Assembly: GCA_037200445.1 (NCBI GenBank)
Contig: JBBCGH010000001.1
Span: 1,550,001-1,614,000 of the forward strand
DNA from: Alphaproteobacteria bacterium
GTDB taxonomy: Bacteria > Pseudomonadota > Alphaproteobacteria > Rhizobiales > Xanthobacteraceae
DNA length: 64,000 nucleotides
Reading direction: 5' to 3'
Each line of letters starts with the position of its first letter. The first letter of the stretch is position 1. The position numbers were made by a program, and so were the translations under genes. Below the pieces are notes generated by a model. That model was given only the letters and a program-made list of their open reading frames with translations, did no database searches and had not been told where the DNA came from. Of the stretch, positions 1-9,414 are shown in pieces.

Positions 1-51
1 AGCGAGGCCACCGCGACCTTGATCAGCGTCGAAAAGAGGCGCGCAAGCATG
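1..51 (-). CDS. N-terminus of a small membrane-type protein, cut by the window edge
   Basis: An ATG on the minus strand at 51-49 opens a frame that runs out of the window. The 17 visible codons encode a start of the type MLARLFSTLIKVAV, an amphipathic to hydrophobic N-terminus. This resembles the start of the small DUF6460-type membrane proteins of Hyphomicrobiales, but only 17 residues can be read. No strong ribosome binding site is visible and the frame is upstream of and divergent from nothing; it follows the AsmA-like gene on the same strand. Treat the call as tentative. Confidence 0.4.
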
Positions 52-104
52 CCCTGTCGCCGTTTCCGGCGCCTGATTCGTCGGTTGGGATAATAGCCGA
101 AACG

Positions 105-2021
105 CTACTGCTGTGCGGGGGCCGCCACCGCGCCATCGCGGTTCAGCCGGTCGATGACCGAGCGCACCGCATCGCGGGTCTTGCGGTCGCGCACCGCATC
201 GAGCAGGGGTGCGGCCGCATTGGAGCGGCTGATCAGGCTTTGCGCGTCCGGCAGCATGATCGGGTCGTCCCACGACCCTTGGACTACGAACGGCAGCTCG
301 AACACCGGCGCCGCCCCGGCTGAGCCTGAAACCAGGGTGGCGGTGCCGCGAAGATCGAGGTCGCGCGCCGGGATGGAGGCCATGCCGCCAACCGCAAGAC
401 GGACCGCCCCGCCCTCGAGCCGCATCTCCTCGATGCGCGCGGTGCCCTGCGCGATCCTGGCCGTGGCGGTCAGCCTGTCGAATGGCGTACGGCCGCGGCG
501 GAAGTCGCCGCCGATCGAGAGCGGGCGCTGCTCCAGCCGCTTGAGCAGCTGCTCCACGTTGAACCCCGCAATCGCGCCCTGCCGGGCGGTCAGATCGGCG
601 GTCCCTGTCAGCGTGCGGGTCAGCCCCAGCATGCTGTCGCCCGCCGCCTCGACCGAAAGCGACAGGTTGCCCTTGCCTTCGAGCTTGCGGATACCGAATA
701 GCTCGCCGAGGCAGGATTCGAGCTCGACATCGGTGAACTGCAACTGCGTCTTCACATCCGCGCCGACCTCGGTCTTCGACAGAATGAACGCACCCTTCAG
801 CACGCCGCCGTAGGCTTGCGCTTCGCCGATCGCCAGCGTGAGACGGCCGTCGCGCAAGTTGACCGCAACGCCGGTGCGGCCGAGCCGCGCCGACACGATG
901 CTGACGCGCGCCGCCGACAATCGCAGATCGAGATCGAAATTCGACAGGTTGTCGATCGCGATCGGCCCGCGGCTCCAGTCGCGATCGTTCGAGCGCAGCA
1001 CCTCGAAGGTCGACACATAAGGGGACAGGTCGAGCGAGTCGGCCGCAAGCGTGCCTTTCAGCGTGACACGCGGCTCGGTCGCCACTGCCATCACGCCCTC
1101 GGCGACGTTATCGTCGAGCTCGATGTTCACGCCGGACATGATGGCGGTGCCGGCGGTGTAGATCGTCTGCGCCTTGAGCGCGAACGGACCCATGCCGGAG
1201 CCGGGCAGGGGCGCGCGGTTCGCCCAGCGCAACGCCTCGCGCAGCGACTTGCCGTCGATTGCGAGCGTGCCCTCCATCTTGAACGAGGGCTTCTGGCTGA
1301 TCGCGCCCTCGAAGGCGAGCTTGAACGGGCTGCCTGCGAGCCGCAGCTTCAGGCCGGAGCGATCGCCGGAGAGCGCAGCAAGGAGATCGCCAGCATTCGC
1401 GCTCATATCAAAGACCTGGCCGCGCCACGTGAAGTGGCCGGTGGTGGCAAAGCTGCGCGCGATCGACGGCCAGGCGAACGACAGCTCCATGTCCGACAAT
1501 TCCTCGGAGATGCCGCGCGCTGTCTCGGTGACGGTGATCGTGCCGCCGATCATGCGCAGTTCGGACAGCGACATCATCGGCTCGGCCTGTTGCGAGCGCG
1601 GCTTGAGCGCGCGCGCAAGCGTCGCCATCAGGCCTGACCAGTTCGAGCGGCCATCCGGCTCGACCGCAATGGTGATGCGTGGACGCGTCAGCGCCAGGTC
1701 CTTTGGCTCGATCCTGCCGATCAGCAGCGGCAGCAAAGCAAGCTTCGCGGTGAGCCGGTCGGCGGCAAGCGCGGGCCCCTCATGCCCGTCGCCGAGCGTT
1801 ACGTCGGAAAAGCTCACCATCGCGGTCGGAAACAGCGAGACGGTTGCGTCGCCGCGGATCGCAGGCTCGAACCCGGTGGCGGCGCGAATCTCGGTAAGGA
1901 CGGCCTGGCGCACACGGTCAGGCGGAATCAGCCGCGACGCAGCAATCAGCGCCGCGATCCCTGCCGCCAACACGGCCGCAATCGCGAGAGACAGGCGCAG
2001 CAGGCCGGTAGCCGATGGCAC
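105..2021 (-). CDS. AsmA family protein
   Basis: A 638-residue protein with one N-terminal transmembrane segment (about residues 8-30), followed by a long region rich in beta strands. The first soluble part (about 35-130) has the AsmA-like pattern of alternating short hydrophobic strands, and the C-terminal half (about 380-580) resembles the AsmA_2 region, ending in a low-complexity tail. AsmA-like proteins are inner-membrane anchored with a periplasmic body and belong to the bridge-like lipid transport and outer-membrane homeostasis group. It stands alone on the minus strand, with 138 bases between its start and the CoA-transferase genes. The substrate cannot be told from the sequence. Confidence 0.85.
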   Translation of the reverse strand: MPSATGLLRLSLAIAAVLAAGIAALIAASRLIPPDRVRQAVLTEIRAATGFEPAIRGDATVSLFPTAMVSFSDVTLGDGHEGPALAADRLTAKLALLPLLIGRIEPKDLALTRPRITIAVEPDGRSNWSGLMATLARALKPRSQQAEPMMSLSELRMIGGTITVTETARGISEELSDMELSFAWPSIARSFATTGHFTWRGQVFDMSANAGDLLAALSGDRSGLKLRLAGSPFKLAFEGAISQKPSFKMEGTLAIDGKSLREALRWANRAPLPGSGMGPFALKAQTIYTAGTAIMSGVNIELDDNVAEGVMAVATEPRVTLKGTLAADSLDLSPYVSTFEVLRSNDRDWSRGPIAIDNLSNFDLDLRLSAARVSIVSARLGRTGVAVNLRDGRLTLAIGEAQAYGGVLKGAFILSKTEVGADVKTQLQFTDVELESCLGELFGIRKLEGKGNLSLSVEAAGDSMLGLTRTLTGTADLTARQGAIAGFNVEQLLKRLEQRPLSIGGDFRRGRTPFDRLTATARIAQGTARIEEMRLEGGAVRLAVGGMASIPARDLDLRGTATLVSGSAGAAPVFELPFVVQGSWDDPIMLPDAQSLISRSNAAAPLLDAVRDRKTRDAVRSVIDRLNRDGAVAAPAQQ

Positions 2022-2159
2022 AGCTTTAGATTTCCGCTCAGGAGGACTTGTCAGAAGAATCCGGCGGTCGCCCGACTATAGCGGGTGCCGACTCTTGCGC
2101 AACGTCTGGCTGGCCTCTGTGACGCTTTTGGGGCGCGAATTGCCGCGTTTGTTCAAGGA

Positions 2160-2819
<660 letters not shown>

Positions 2820-2846
2820 GAGAGTGCTCCTCGATATTGCTGCGAG

Positions 2847-3551
2847 TTAGGCCATCACACGCTTGCGCGTGGTGCGAGACTCGATGCGCTTCTCGGCGGT
2901 CGTGTGAATGATGCGTTGAACGAAAACGCCCGGCGTATGGATCATATCGCCGTCGAGCTCGCCCGGCTCGACCAAATGCTCGACTTCGGCAATCGTGACG
3001 CGGCCGGCGGTCGCCATCATCGGATTAAAGTTGCGCGCGGTCTTGCGGTAGACGAGGTTGCCCTCGGTGTCGCCCTTCCAGGCGTGCACCAGCGAGAGAT
3101 CGGCGATGAGCCCGGTCTCCATGATGTAGCGCTGTCCGTTGAACTCGCGCTCTTCCTTGCCCTTGGCGATGTCGGTGCCGACGCCGGTCTTGGTGAAGAA
3201 GGCCGGAATGCCGGCGCCGCCAGCGCGGATGCGCTCGGCCATCGTGCCCTGCGGATTGAACTCGATCTCCAGCTCGCCGGCGAGAAACTGCTGCGCGAAC
3301 AGCTTGTTCTCGCCCACGTAGGACGCGATCATCTTCTTGATTTGGCGGGTCTCCAGGAGCAGGCCGAGGCCCGCGCCGTCGATACCGGCATTGTTCGACA
3401 CGCAGGTGAGATTCTTCACGCCGGTGTCGCGCAGCGCCTTGATCAGGGTCTCGGGCATGCCGCACAGGCCGAAGCCGCCGGCCATCACCATCATGCCGTC
3501 CTTGACGATGCCTTCGAGCGCCGATTTGGCGTCCGGATAGACCTTCTTCAT
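2847..3551 (-). CDS. scoA: 3-oxoacid CoA-transferase, subunit A
   Basis: A 234-residue alpha subunit of the same family I CoA-transferase. The signature GGFGLCG lies at residues 25-31, and the later segment with FNPQGTMAERIRAGGAG is typical of the acetoacetate:succinyl-CoA enzymes. It is the first gene of the scoAB pair on the minus strand. The start ATG at 3551 is preceded by a purine-rich stretch. The 93 bases upstream separate it from the ABC permease gene, which runs the same way, so read-through from the iron transporter is possible but not shown. Confidence 0.93.
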   Translation of the reverse strand: MKKVYPDAKSALEGIVKDGMMVMAGGFGLCGMPETLIKALRDTGVKNLTCVSNNAGIDGAGLGLLLETRQIKKMIASYVGENKLFAQQFLAGELEIEFNPQGTMAERIRAGGAGIPAFFTKTGVGTDIAKGKEEREFNGQRYIMETGLIADLSLVHAWKGDTEGNLVYRKTARNFNPMMATAGRVTIAEVEHLVEPGELDGDMIHTPGVFVQRIIHTTAEKRIESRTTRKRVMA

Positions 3552-3644
3552 TCACCCATCCTCTCACTCGGACGGGCATCCCTTAGGAAAATTCCGGACC
3601 CGACGCAACGAACCTGAGCGGGCGGCGGGAAGCGCCGAAATGGC

Positions 3645-5330
3645 TCATTCCCGGATCGGTGTTGGCAGCATGTCCTCGGCATGGCGAACCATCCAGATCA
3701 CCGGAACGATGCCCACCAGCACGATGAGGAGCGCCGCGAGCGAGCCTTCCTCGAAATTGCCACGGGTCGCGAACTGATAGATGTAGGTGGAGAGCGTCTC
3801 GACGTTGAGCGGACGGAGCAGCAGCGTCGCCGGCAGTTCCTTCAGGCAATCGACGAACACGAGCAGGGCGGCGCCCCACAGGGCAGGCCGCAGCAGCGGC
3901 AGGTGGATCGACCGGGTGACGCCCGCGGGGTGCGTGCCGGCAATGCGTGCGGCGTCGTCGAGCTCGGTGGAGATGCGCGCAAGGCCGGCCTGGGCGAAAC
4001 CGGTCGAGATCGACAGAAAGCGAATGACGTAGGCGCAGACGATCGCGGCGCTCGATCCGGCGAGCAGCAGGCCGACCTGCCGCCCGGCAAGCCCGCGCGC
4101 GGCCGCGTTGATCGCTTCGTCAATGGCGACGAGCGGCGAGAGCAGGCCCAGCGCCAGCACGGTGCTGGGCAGCGCATAGCCGAGACCGGCAACAAAGAAG
4201 CAGGCCGCCGCGACCGGGCGGCGGACCAGCCGGAGCGCGAAGGCCGCCGCAAAGCCGAGGACGATGATCAGCACGGTCGCGCAGCTTGCGAGCCAGAGCG
4301 TGGTCCACACATGCCGCACCAGGCTCGCGTCGAAGCCGACGAGCAGGCCGCGCTCGATCGCCTGATAGGCGAGATGGACGAACGGGACCATAAAGCCGAG
4401 GAGGACCGGCGCCAGGCACGCCGCGAGCGCAAGCCATCCGCGACGGTTCGGCACGGGAATGCGTTGCCATTGGCCCGGTCGCGCATCGAAGCCGGTGAAG
4501 CCTTGCCGCCGCCGGCCGTAGCGCTCCAGCGCGATCAGGGCGGCGACGCCGAATAGCATGAGGCAGGCGATCTGCGAGGCGCCGGGCAGGCTCGAACGGT
4601 TCAGCCACGTGGTGAAGATCGACAGCGTGAGCGTCTGCACGCCCAAATATTCACTGGCTCCCACATCGTTGAGCGTCTCGAGCATCGCAAGTGAGACGCC
4701 CGCCGCGATCGCCGGACGCGCCATCGGCAGCGCGATATCGATCGCGAGCCGGAAGGGCGTGGCGCCGAGGCTGCGCGCGGTCTCGATCAGCGAGAGGCTC
4801 TGCGTCTGGAACATCGCGCGCGCGGCGAGATACACATAAGGGCAGAGCGCGAACCCCATGATCAGGATTGCGCCGCCGAGCGAGCGGACATTCGGAAACC
4901 AGTAGTCCGCCGCGGACGTCCAGCCGAAGAGAGCGCGCAGGCCCGATTGCACGGGGCCAAGCCCCCCGAGCAGATCGGCATAGACGTAAGCGACGATGTA
5001 GATCGGGAACGCGAGCGGCAACGGCAGCAGCCAGAGGACGATGCCGCGCCCGGGGAATTCGTAGGCGGTCACAGTCCAGGCCGTGCCGACGCCCGCCACC
5101 ATGCAGATCATCGCGACACCGGCGAGCAACAAGACCGTGTTGAGCGCAGCGGGCGGGATGACATGGGCGGCGAGATGCGGCCACAGCTCGGTGTCGCCCT
5201 GCAGCGCGATCCAGAACAGATTGACGACCGGCGCGGCAACCAGCGCGGCGACGATGCCGAGAAGCGTCATTGCCAGCGGGTGCGACCACAATGGCCGGAA
5301 TTCGGCGGTGCGTCCGGCTGTGGCGGTCAT
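3645..5330 (-). CDS. ABC transporter permease, ferric iron type (fused, two permease domains)
   Basis: A 561-residue inner-membrane protein with about twelve hydrophobic segments, arranged as two tandem binding-protein-dependent permease domains. Each half has an EAA-like loop for contact with an ATPase: one around the run ETARSLGATPFRLAIDIALP, the other around DDAARIAGTHPAGVTRSI. This duplicated layout is that of FbpB/SfuB ferric iron permeases. The upstream gene on the same strand encodes the matching binding protein, 67 bases away, with a strong hairpin in the gap. No ATP-binding subunit is encoded next to it, so a distant or shared ATPase must serve it. Confidence 0.9.
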   Translation of the reverse strand: MTATAGRTAEFRPLWSHPLAMTLLGIVAALVAAPVVNLFWIALQGDTELWPHLAAHVIPPAALNTVLLLAGVAMICMVAGVGTAWTVTAYEFPGRGIVLWLLPLPLAFPIYIVAYVYADLLGGLGPVQSGLRALFGWTSAADYWFPNVRSLGGAILIMGFALCPYVYLAARAMFQTQSLSLIETARSLGATPFRLAIDIALPMARPAIAAGVSLAMLETLNDVGASEYLGVQTLTLSIFTTWLNRSSLPGASQIACLMLFGVAALIALERYGRRRQGFTGFDARPGQWQRIPVPNRRGWLALAACLAPVLLGFMVPFVHLAYQAIERGLLVGFDASLVRHVWTTLWLASCATVLIIVLGFAAAFALRLVRRPVAAACFFVAGLGYALPSTVLALGLLSPLVAIDEAINAAARGLAGRQVGLLLAGSSAAIVCAYVIRFLSISTGFAQAGLARISTELDDAARIAGTHPAGVTRSIHLPLLRPALWGAALLVFVDCLKELPATLLLRPLNVETLSTYIYQFATRGNFEEGSLAALLIVLVGIVPVIWMVRHAEDMLPTPIRE

Positions 5331-5345
5331 CGACGAAAAGAAAGT

Positions 5346-5369
5346 CGTCCCCGCCCGGAGGCGGGGACG
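5346..5369. repeat. Extragenic hairpin between binding protein and permease genes
   Basis: A 10-base-pair inverted repeat (CGTCCCCGCC paired with GGCGGGGACG) closes on a CGGA loop. It lies in the 67-base gap between the iron-binding protein gene and the permease gene. A hairpin there often lets the binding protein be made in excess by stabilising the upstream mRNA or attenuating read-through; that role is inferred. The core is also a common palindrome of Hyphomicrobiales intergenic DNA. Confidence 0.6.
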
Positions 5370-5397
5370 ATTGCCGTCTCCCTCGCTAAACGCTCCG

Positions 5398-6411
5398 TCA
5401 ATTGTCGAAGCCGACCTTGTCGACCAGCGCGGACGCCTTCTTGCGGTTGGCCGCGATCTGCGCCAGCGGCGTCGTATCGCGCTTGATCTCGCCGTAGCTG
5501 GCGATCGTCTTGTTCACCGGCACGCCCGCGCGTGTCGGATATTCATAGGTGAGGTCGGCGTGCATCTGCTGCGCGTGCGGGCCGACCATCCATTCGACAA
5601 ACTTCACGGCGTTCGCCTTGTTCGGCGCGTTCTTCACCAGTGCGACGCCTGACAGGTTGACGTGCGTGCCGCCGCCCTCGAACGTCGGCAGGATCACCTT
5701 GGTGGCGTCTGCCCATGGCTTCCGGTCGGCTTCCACGTCGTGCATCAGCGCCCAGTAATAGGTGTTGCCGATGCCGATGTCGCACTTGCCGGCTGCGATG
5801 TCGCGCGCGGTCTCGCGATCGCCGCCTGAGGGCTTCTGCGCAAGATTGGCTTTGAGGCCCTTGAGCCACTCCTCGGTCTTCGCCTCGCCATATCTGGCGA
5901 TCATCGCGGCGAACAGCGCGTTGTTGTACATGTGCTGGCCGGAGCGGATGCAGATCTTGCCCTTCCACTTCGGGTCGGCGAGTTCCTCGTAGCTGATCGT
6001 CGTTTGTTTGACGCGATCCTTCGACGCGTAGACGACGCGCGCGCGCAGCGCGACCGCAGCCCAATGACCCTCCGGATCGCGGAATTGAGGCGCGACGGTA
6101 TCGTCGACCATCCCGGAATTGATCGGCTGGGTGATGCCGTTCTGCACCGCGTCCTCGAGGCGGCTGATGTCCGCGGTGAGCAGCACGTCGGCCGGGCTGT
6201 TGGCACCCTCGGCCTTGATGCGCTGGTCGAGGCCCGCGCTTGCCGAGATCGCATTGACCTTGATGCCGGTGTCCCGGGTGAAGGCTTCGAACAGCGGAGC
6301 GATCAGCTTGCCTTCGCGATAGGTGTAGATGTTGACTTCTTCGGCGGATGCGGCGGCGCCGAAACCGGCGGCTCCGGCTAGGGCCAGCATCGTCAAAAGC
6401 ACGCGTTTCAT
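5398..6411 (-). CDS. Fe(3+) ABC transporter, periplasmic binding protein
   Basis: A 337-residue protein of the FbpA/FutA/IdiA group. The signal peptide covers about residues 1-24 (MKRVLLTML to an ASA cleavage site), and the mature part begins with the family pattern EVNIYTYREGKLIAPLF. Further signatures are the paired tyrosines in the GNTYYWALM segment and YEYPTRAGVPV near the end, regions that hold iron-binding tyrosines in this family. I chose the ATG at 6411 because a signal peptide follows at once and GGGAG precedes it; the open frame extends 84 codons further but that part has no signal sequence. It captures ferric iron in the periplasm for the permease downstream. Confidence 0.9.
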   Translation of the reverse strand: MKRVLLTMLALAGAAGFGAAASAEEVNIYTYREGKLIAPLFEAFTRDTGIKVNAISASAGLDQRIKAEGANSPADVLLTADISRLEDAVQNGITQPINSGMVDDTVAPQFRDPEGHWAAVALRARVVYASKDRVKQTTISYEELADPKWKGKICIRSGQHMYNNALFAAMIARYGEAKTEEWLKGLKANLAQKPSGGDRETARDIAAGKCDIGIGNTYYWALMHDVEADRKPWADATKVILPTFEGGGTHVNLSGVALVKNAPNKANAVKFVEWMVGPHAQQMHADLTYEYPTRAGVPVNKTIASYGEIKRDTTPLAQIAANRKKASALVDKVGFDN

Positions 6412-6745
6412 GGGACTCCCCGTCGACCTCGAACACAGCGCCGTCAGCAGGCGGGCGCCCCGCGCGGCCTGCCGAATTCCTAGACGCTGAATGCGCCGGA
6501 TCAAAGCAACTTCGGCCGAGCCGCCGCGCTTTGGAATCGCTCGAAACTCACCGCTTGCGGTTTGATGTTGCTTTCGGAAATTCGCCGCAGCCGGTTCTGC
6601 GACGATTGCGGCAGAACGCCACAGCCGCGCGGGCGGCTGAAAGACAGCGAAACATGAACGCATTCAGGGCCTTTGCCACAAGCATTTGCGAATGATTCCA
6701 GAAACGTGATTGCTGGTGCTTCTGGCGTGGGCACGTGATTCGCGA
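6412..6745. other. Intergenic region between divergent genes
   Basis: About 330 bases separate the iron-binding protein gene (minus) from the helicase gene (plus). Both promoters must lie here. I see no convincing gene: the frames that cross it are continuations of the neighbours or high-GC shadows. I also see no clear Irr, Fur/RirA or LexA box. Part of it (about 6540-6720) is less GC-rich than the coding flanks. Confidence 0.5.
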
Positions 6746-8776
6746 ATGCACTACCTCGATCGCCTCAATCCGGATCAGCGCGCGGCGGTCGAGCATGGCG
6801 CCGGCGGCGATGCGCGGCCGCTCCTGATCATCGCAGGCGCGGGGTCGGGCAAGACCGACACGCTCGCGCACCGCGTCGCGCATCTCGTGATGAACGACGG
6901 CGATCCACACCGCATCCTGTTGCTGACCTTCTCGCGCCGCGCCGCCGCCGAGATGGAACGGCGCGCGGAGCGCATCCTCAACCGCGCCTCCGGGACGAAT
7001 GCGAGCGCGGGGCTGATCTGGTCCGGCACGTTCCATGCGATCGGGGCGCGCTTCCTGCGCGAATATGCCGAGCGGATCGGGCTCGACCGCGCGTTTACGA
7101 TTCACGACCGTGAAGACGCCGCCGACCTGATGAATCTGGTGCGCCATGAGCTCGGATTTTCGCGCACCGAGAGCCGTTTCCCGCAGAAGGGCACCTGCCT
7201 TTCGATCTATTCGCGCGCGGTGAATGCGGAGGCACCGCTCGACGAGGTGCTGGGCAAGGCATTTCCGTGGTGTGCCAACTGGGTGGCCGAACTGAAGACG
7301 CTGTTCGCCGCCTATGTCGAGGCGAAGCAGCGCCAGAACGTGCTCGATTACGACGACCTCTTGCTCTATTGGGCGCACATGCTGGCCGAGCGCGCCTTCG
7401 CCGACGAGATCGCCGCTCGCTTCGACCATGTCCTGGTGGACGAATATCAGGACACCAACCGGCTGCAGGCGTCGATCCTGCTCGCGCTGAAGCCGGGCGG
7501 GGAAGGGATGACGGTCGTCGGCGACGACGCGCAGTCGATCTATTCGTTCCGCGCCGCGACCGTGCGCAACATCCTGGACTTTCCCGGCCACTTTGTGCCG
7601 GCGGCGCGCATCGTGACCCTGGAGCGCAACTATCGCTCCACGCAGCCGATCCTTGCAGCCTCGAATGCCGTCATTGCGCTCGCGGCCGAGCGCTTCACCA
7701 AGAACCTCTGGTCCTCGCGCGAGTCATCGCTGCGCCCGAAACTCATCGCGGTACGCGACGAAGGCGATCAGGCGCATTACGTGGTCGACCGCGTGCTGGA
7801 AAACCGCGAGGCGGGGCTTGCGCTGAAATCGCAGGCGGTGCTGTTCCGCACCTCGCATCATTCCGACACGCTCGAATTCGAGCTGACCCGCCGGAACATC
7901 CCGTTCGTGAAATTCGGCGGCCTGAAGTTTCTCGAGGCCGCGCACGTCAAGGACGTGCTGGCGGCGCTGCGCCTTGCCGAAAACCCGCGCGACCGTGTTG
8001 CGGGCTTTCGTGTCACGCAGCTCGTGCCGGGCATCGGGCCCGCAAACGCGGCGCGCATCCTCGACCGGCTCGCCGCGCCCGACCCGGCGCAGATGCTTGT
8101 GACCTACGCGCCGCCGCGCGCAGGCGCCGAATGGGAAGGCTTCGTCACGCTGTTCGAGATGCTGTTCCGCCGCGCGTCGCCGTGGCCGGCCGAGTTCGAG
8201 CAGGTGCGCCGCTGGTATCAGCCGCATCTCGAGCGCCTGCATGACGACGCGGCGGTGCGCGCGGCGGACCTCGTGCAGCTCGAGCAGATCGCCACCAGCT
8301 ACCGCACGCGCGAGCAGTTCCTGACCGATCTCACGCTCGATCCGCCCTCGGCGAGCTCGGACGAAGCCGGCGCGCCGCTGCTCGATGAGGACTATCTCAT
8401 CTTATCGACCATCCATTCCGCCAAAGGGCAGGAGTGGAAGTCCGTATTCGTGCTCAACGCGGTCGACGGCTGCATCCCGTCGGATTTGGCAACCGGCTCG
8501 GCCGAGGAGATCGAGGAGGAGCGGCGGCTTCTCTACGTGGCGATGACGCGCGCCAAAGATCAGCTCGACGTCATCGTGCCGCAGCGCTTCTACGCGCACG
8601 GGCAGGCGAGCCGCGGCGACCGCTATGTGCACGCGCTGCGCACGCGCTTCATCCCGGCGTCGGTCGCGAGGCATTTCGATCAGCGCGTCTGGACGAGCGC
8701 GCAACCGGGCGCGAAGGGGGCGCAGCCGCAATCGCAGATCGATGTGATGGCGAGAATGAGAGCGATGTGGAGGTGA
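6746..8776 (+). CDS. ATP-dependent DNA helicase, UvrD/PcrA superfamily 1
   Basis: A 676-residue SF1A helicase. The Q-motif region LNPDQRAAV lies near the N-terminus, Walker A is GAGSGKT (residues 31-37), motif Ia contains TFSRRAAAEM, motif II is DEYQDTN, motif III lies in VVGDDAQSIYSFRAA, motif IV in ERNYRST, and motif VI is VAMTRAKDQL. It is expected to unwind DNA 3' to 5' in repair or recombination. I prefer the ATG at 6746; a TTG twelve codons upstream (6710) is also in frame. At 676 residues it is close to UvrD length but lacks a long C-terminal tail, and it is probably a paralog rather than the main UvrD. Confidence 0.9.
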   Translation: MHYLDRLNPDQRAAVEHGAGGDARPLLIIAGAGSGKTDTLAHRVAHLVMNDGDPHRILLLTFSRRAAAEMERRAERILNRASGTNASAGLIWSGTFHAIGARFLREYAERIGLDRAFTIHDREDAADLMNLVRHELGFSRTESRFPQKGTCLSIYSRAVNAEAPLDEVLGKAFPWCANWVAELKTLFAAYVEAKQRQNVLDYDDLLLYWAHMLAERAFADEIAARFDHVLVDEYQDTNRLQASILLALKPGGEGMTVVGDDAQSIYSFRAATVRNILDFPGHFVPAARIVTLERNYRSTQPILAASNAVIALAAERFTKNLWSSRESSLRPKLIAVRDEGDQAHYVVDRVLENREAGLALKSQAVLFRTSHHSDTLEFELTRRNIPFVKFGGLKFLEAAHVKDVLAALRLAENPRDRVAGFRVTQLVPGIGPANAARILDRLAAPDPAQMLVTYAPPRAGAEWEGFVTLFEMLFRRASPWPAEFEQVRRWYQPHLERLHDDAAVRAADLVQLEQIATSYRTREQFLTDLTLDPPSASSDEAGAPLLDEDYLILSTIHSAKGQEWKSVFVLNAVDGCIPSDLATGSAEEIEEERRLLYVAMTRAKDQLDVIVPQRFYAHGQASRGDRYVHALRTRFIPASVARHFDQRVWTSAQPGAKGAQPQSQIDVMARMRAMWR

Positions 8777-8790
8777 TCCGGCCGCGCTGG

Positions 8791-9264
8791 CTACTTCGGT
8801 AACTCCATCCCCGCCACGAAAGGCGTACTCGTCGCCGGGCCGTCGCCGACGATCAGCAGCACGGCGTCCTCGTCCTTGGCGCCGTCGTAATGCACCTGTT
8901 TGCCGTAGTGCGTCACCACGGTGCCGGCCTTGAGCGGCACGGTCGAATTGGCGGGATCGAAGTTCGGCCCCGAGCCGACCCACCAGGTGCCCTTGATCAC
9001 CGTGATGAAGCGGTCGTTCGGATGGAAATGCGGCCGGCTGAAATGGTTGCCCGCAAGCCACTTGGTCAGCACCACATAGAGGCCCGGCTTGCTTGGATCG
9101 CCCGCGATCACTGCCTGCGCATTCCCGGCGCGCTCATTCACCACCCACTTGATGTTCTCGGGCAGCGTATAGACCACCGCCTTCGGATCAAGCTCGACCG
9201 CGTACGCCTGCGCAGCGGACGCAAGCGTAAAAAACATGGCTACGAGCCGCACCGTCCTGAACAT
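8791..9264 (-). CDS. Secreted cupin-domain protein
   Basis: A 157-residue protein with a signal peptide (about 1-22, MFRTVRLVAMFF to AQA) and one cupin barrel. The cupin metal-site pattern can be seen as HFSRPHFHPNDRFITVIKG, followed by the second motif around GTVVTHYGKQVHYDG. The start ATG at 9264 is preceded by AGGAGG at good spacing; the longer open frame upstream has no signal sequence. Function is unknown; secreted cupins of this kind are found in many proteobacteria and bind a metal. It converges on the helicase gene with a 14-base gap and diverges from the HtrA-like gene across 150 bases. Confidence 0.8.
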   Translation of the reverse strand: MFRTVRLVAMFFTLASAAQAYAVELDPKAVVYTLPENIKWVVNERAGNAQAVIAGDPSKPGLYVVLTKWLAGNHFSRPHFHPNDRFITVIKGTWWVGSGPNFDPANSTVPLKAGTVVTHYGKQVHYDGAKDEDAVLLIVGDGPATSTPFVAGMELPK

Positions 9265-9414
9265 TGTCGCCTCCTTGTTGTGTTGTGGGAGAATGGTAGC
9301 GCCTGGTTTCGCCGCCCGAAAGCGTGCTTGTGTGGTGTTGCGTTTTGCCCTCTCCCGGTCGGGCGCCGGAGGTGCCATATAGGGAACGTCGGAAACGGAC
9401 CAGGAGCAGAGTGA

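Noticed and set aside
6412-6745. LexA or Fur/RirA box between the iron-binding protein and helicase genes
   Set aside because: No stretch fits the alphaproteobacterial LexA pattern or a known iron-box pattern well enough.
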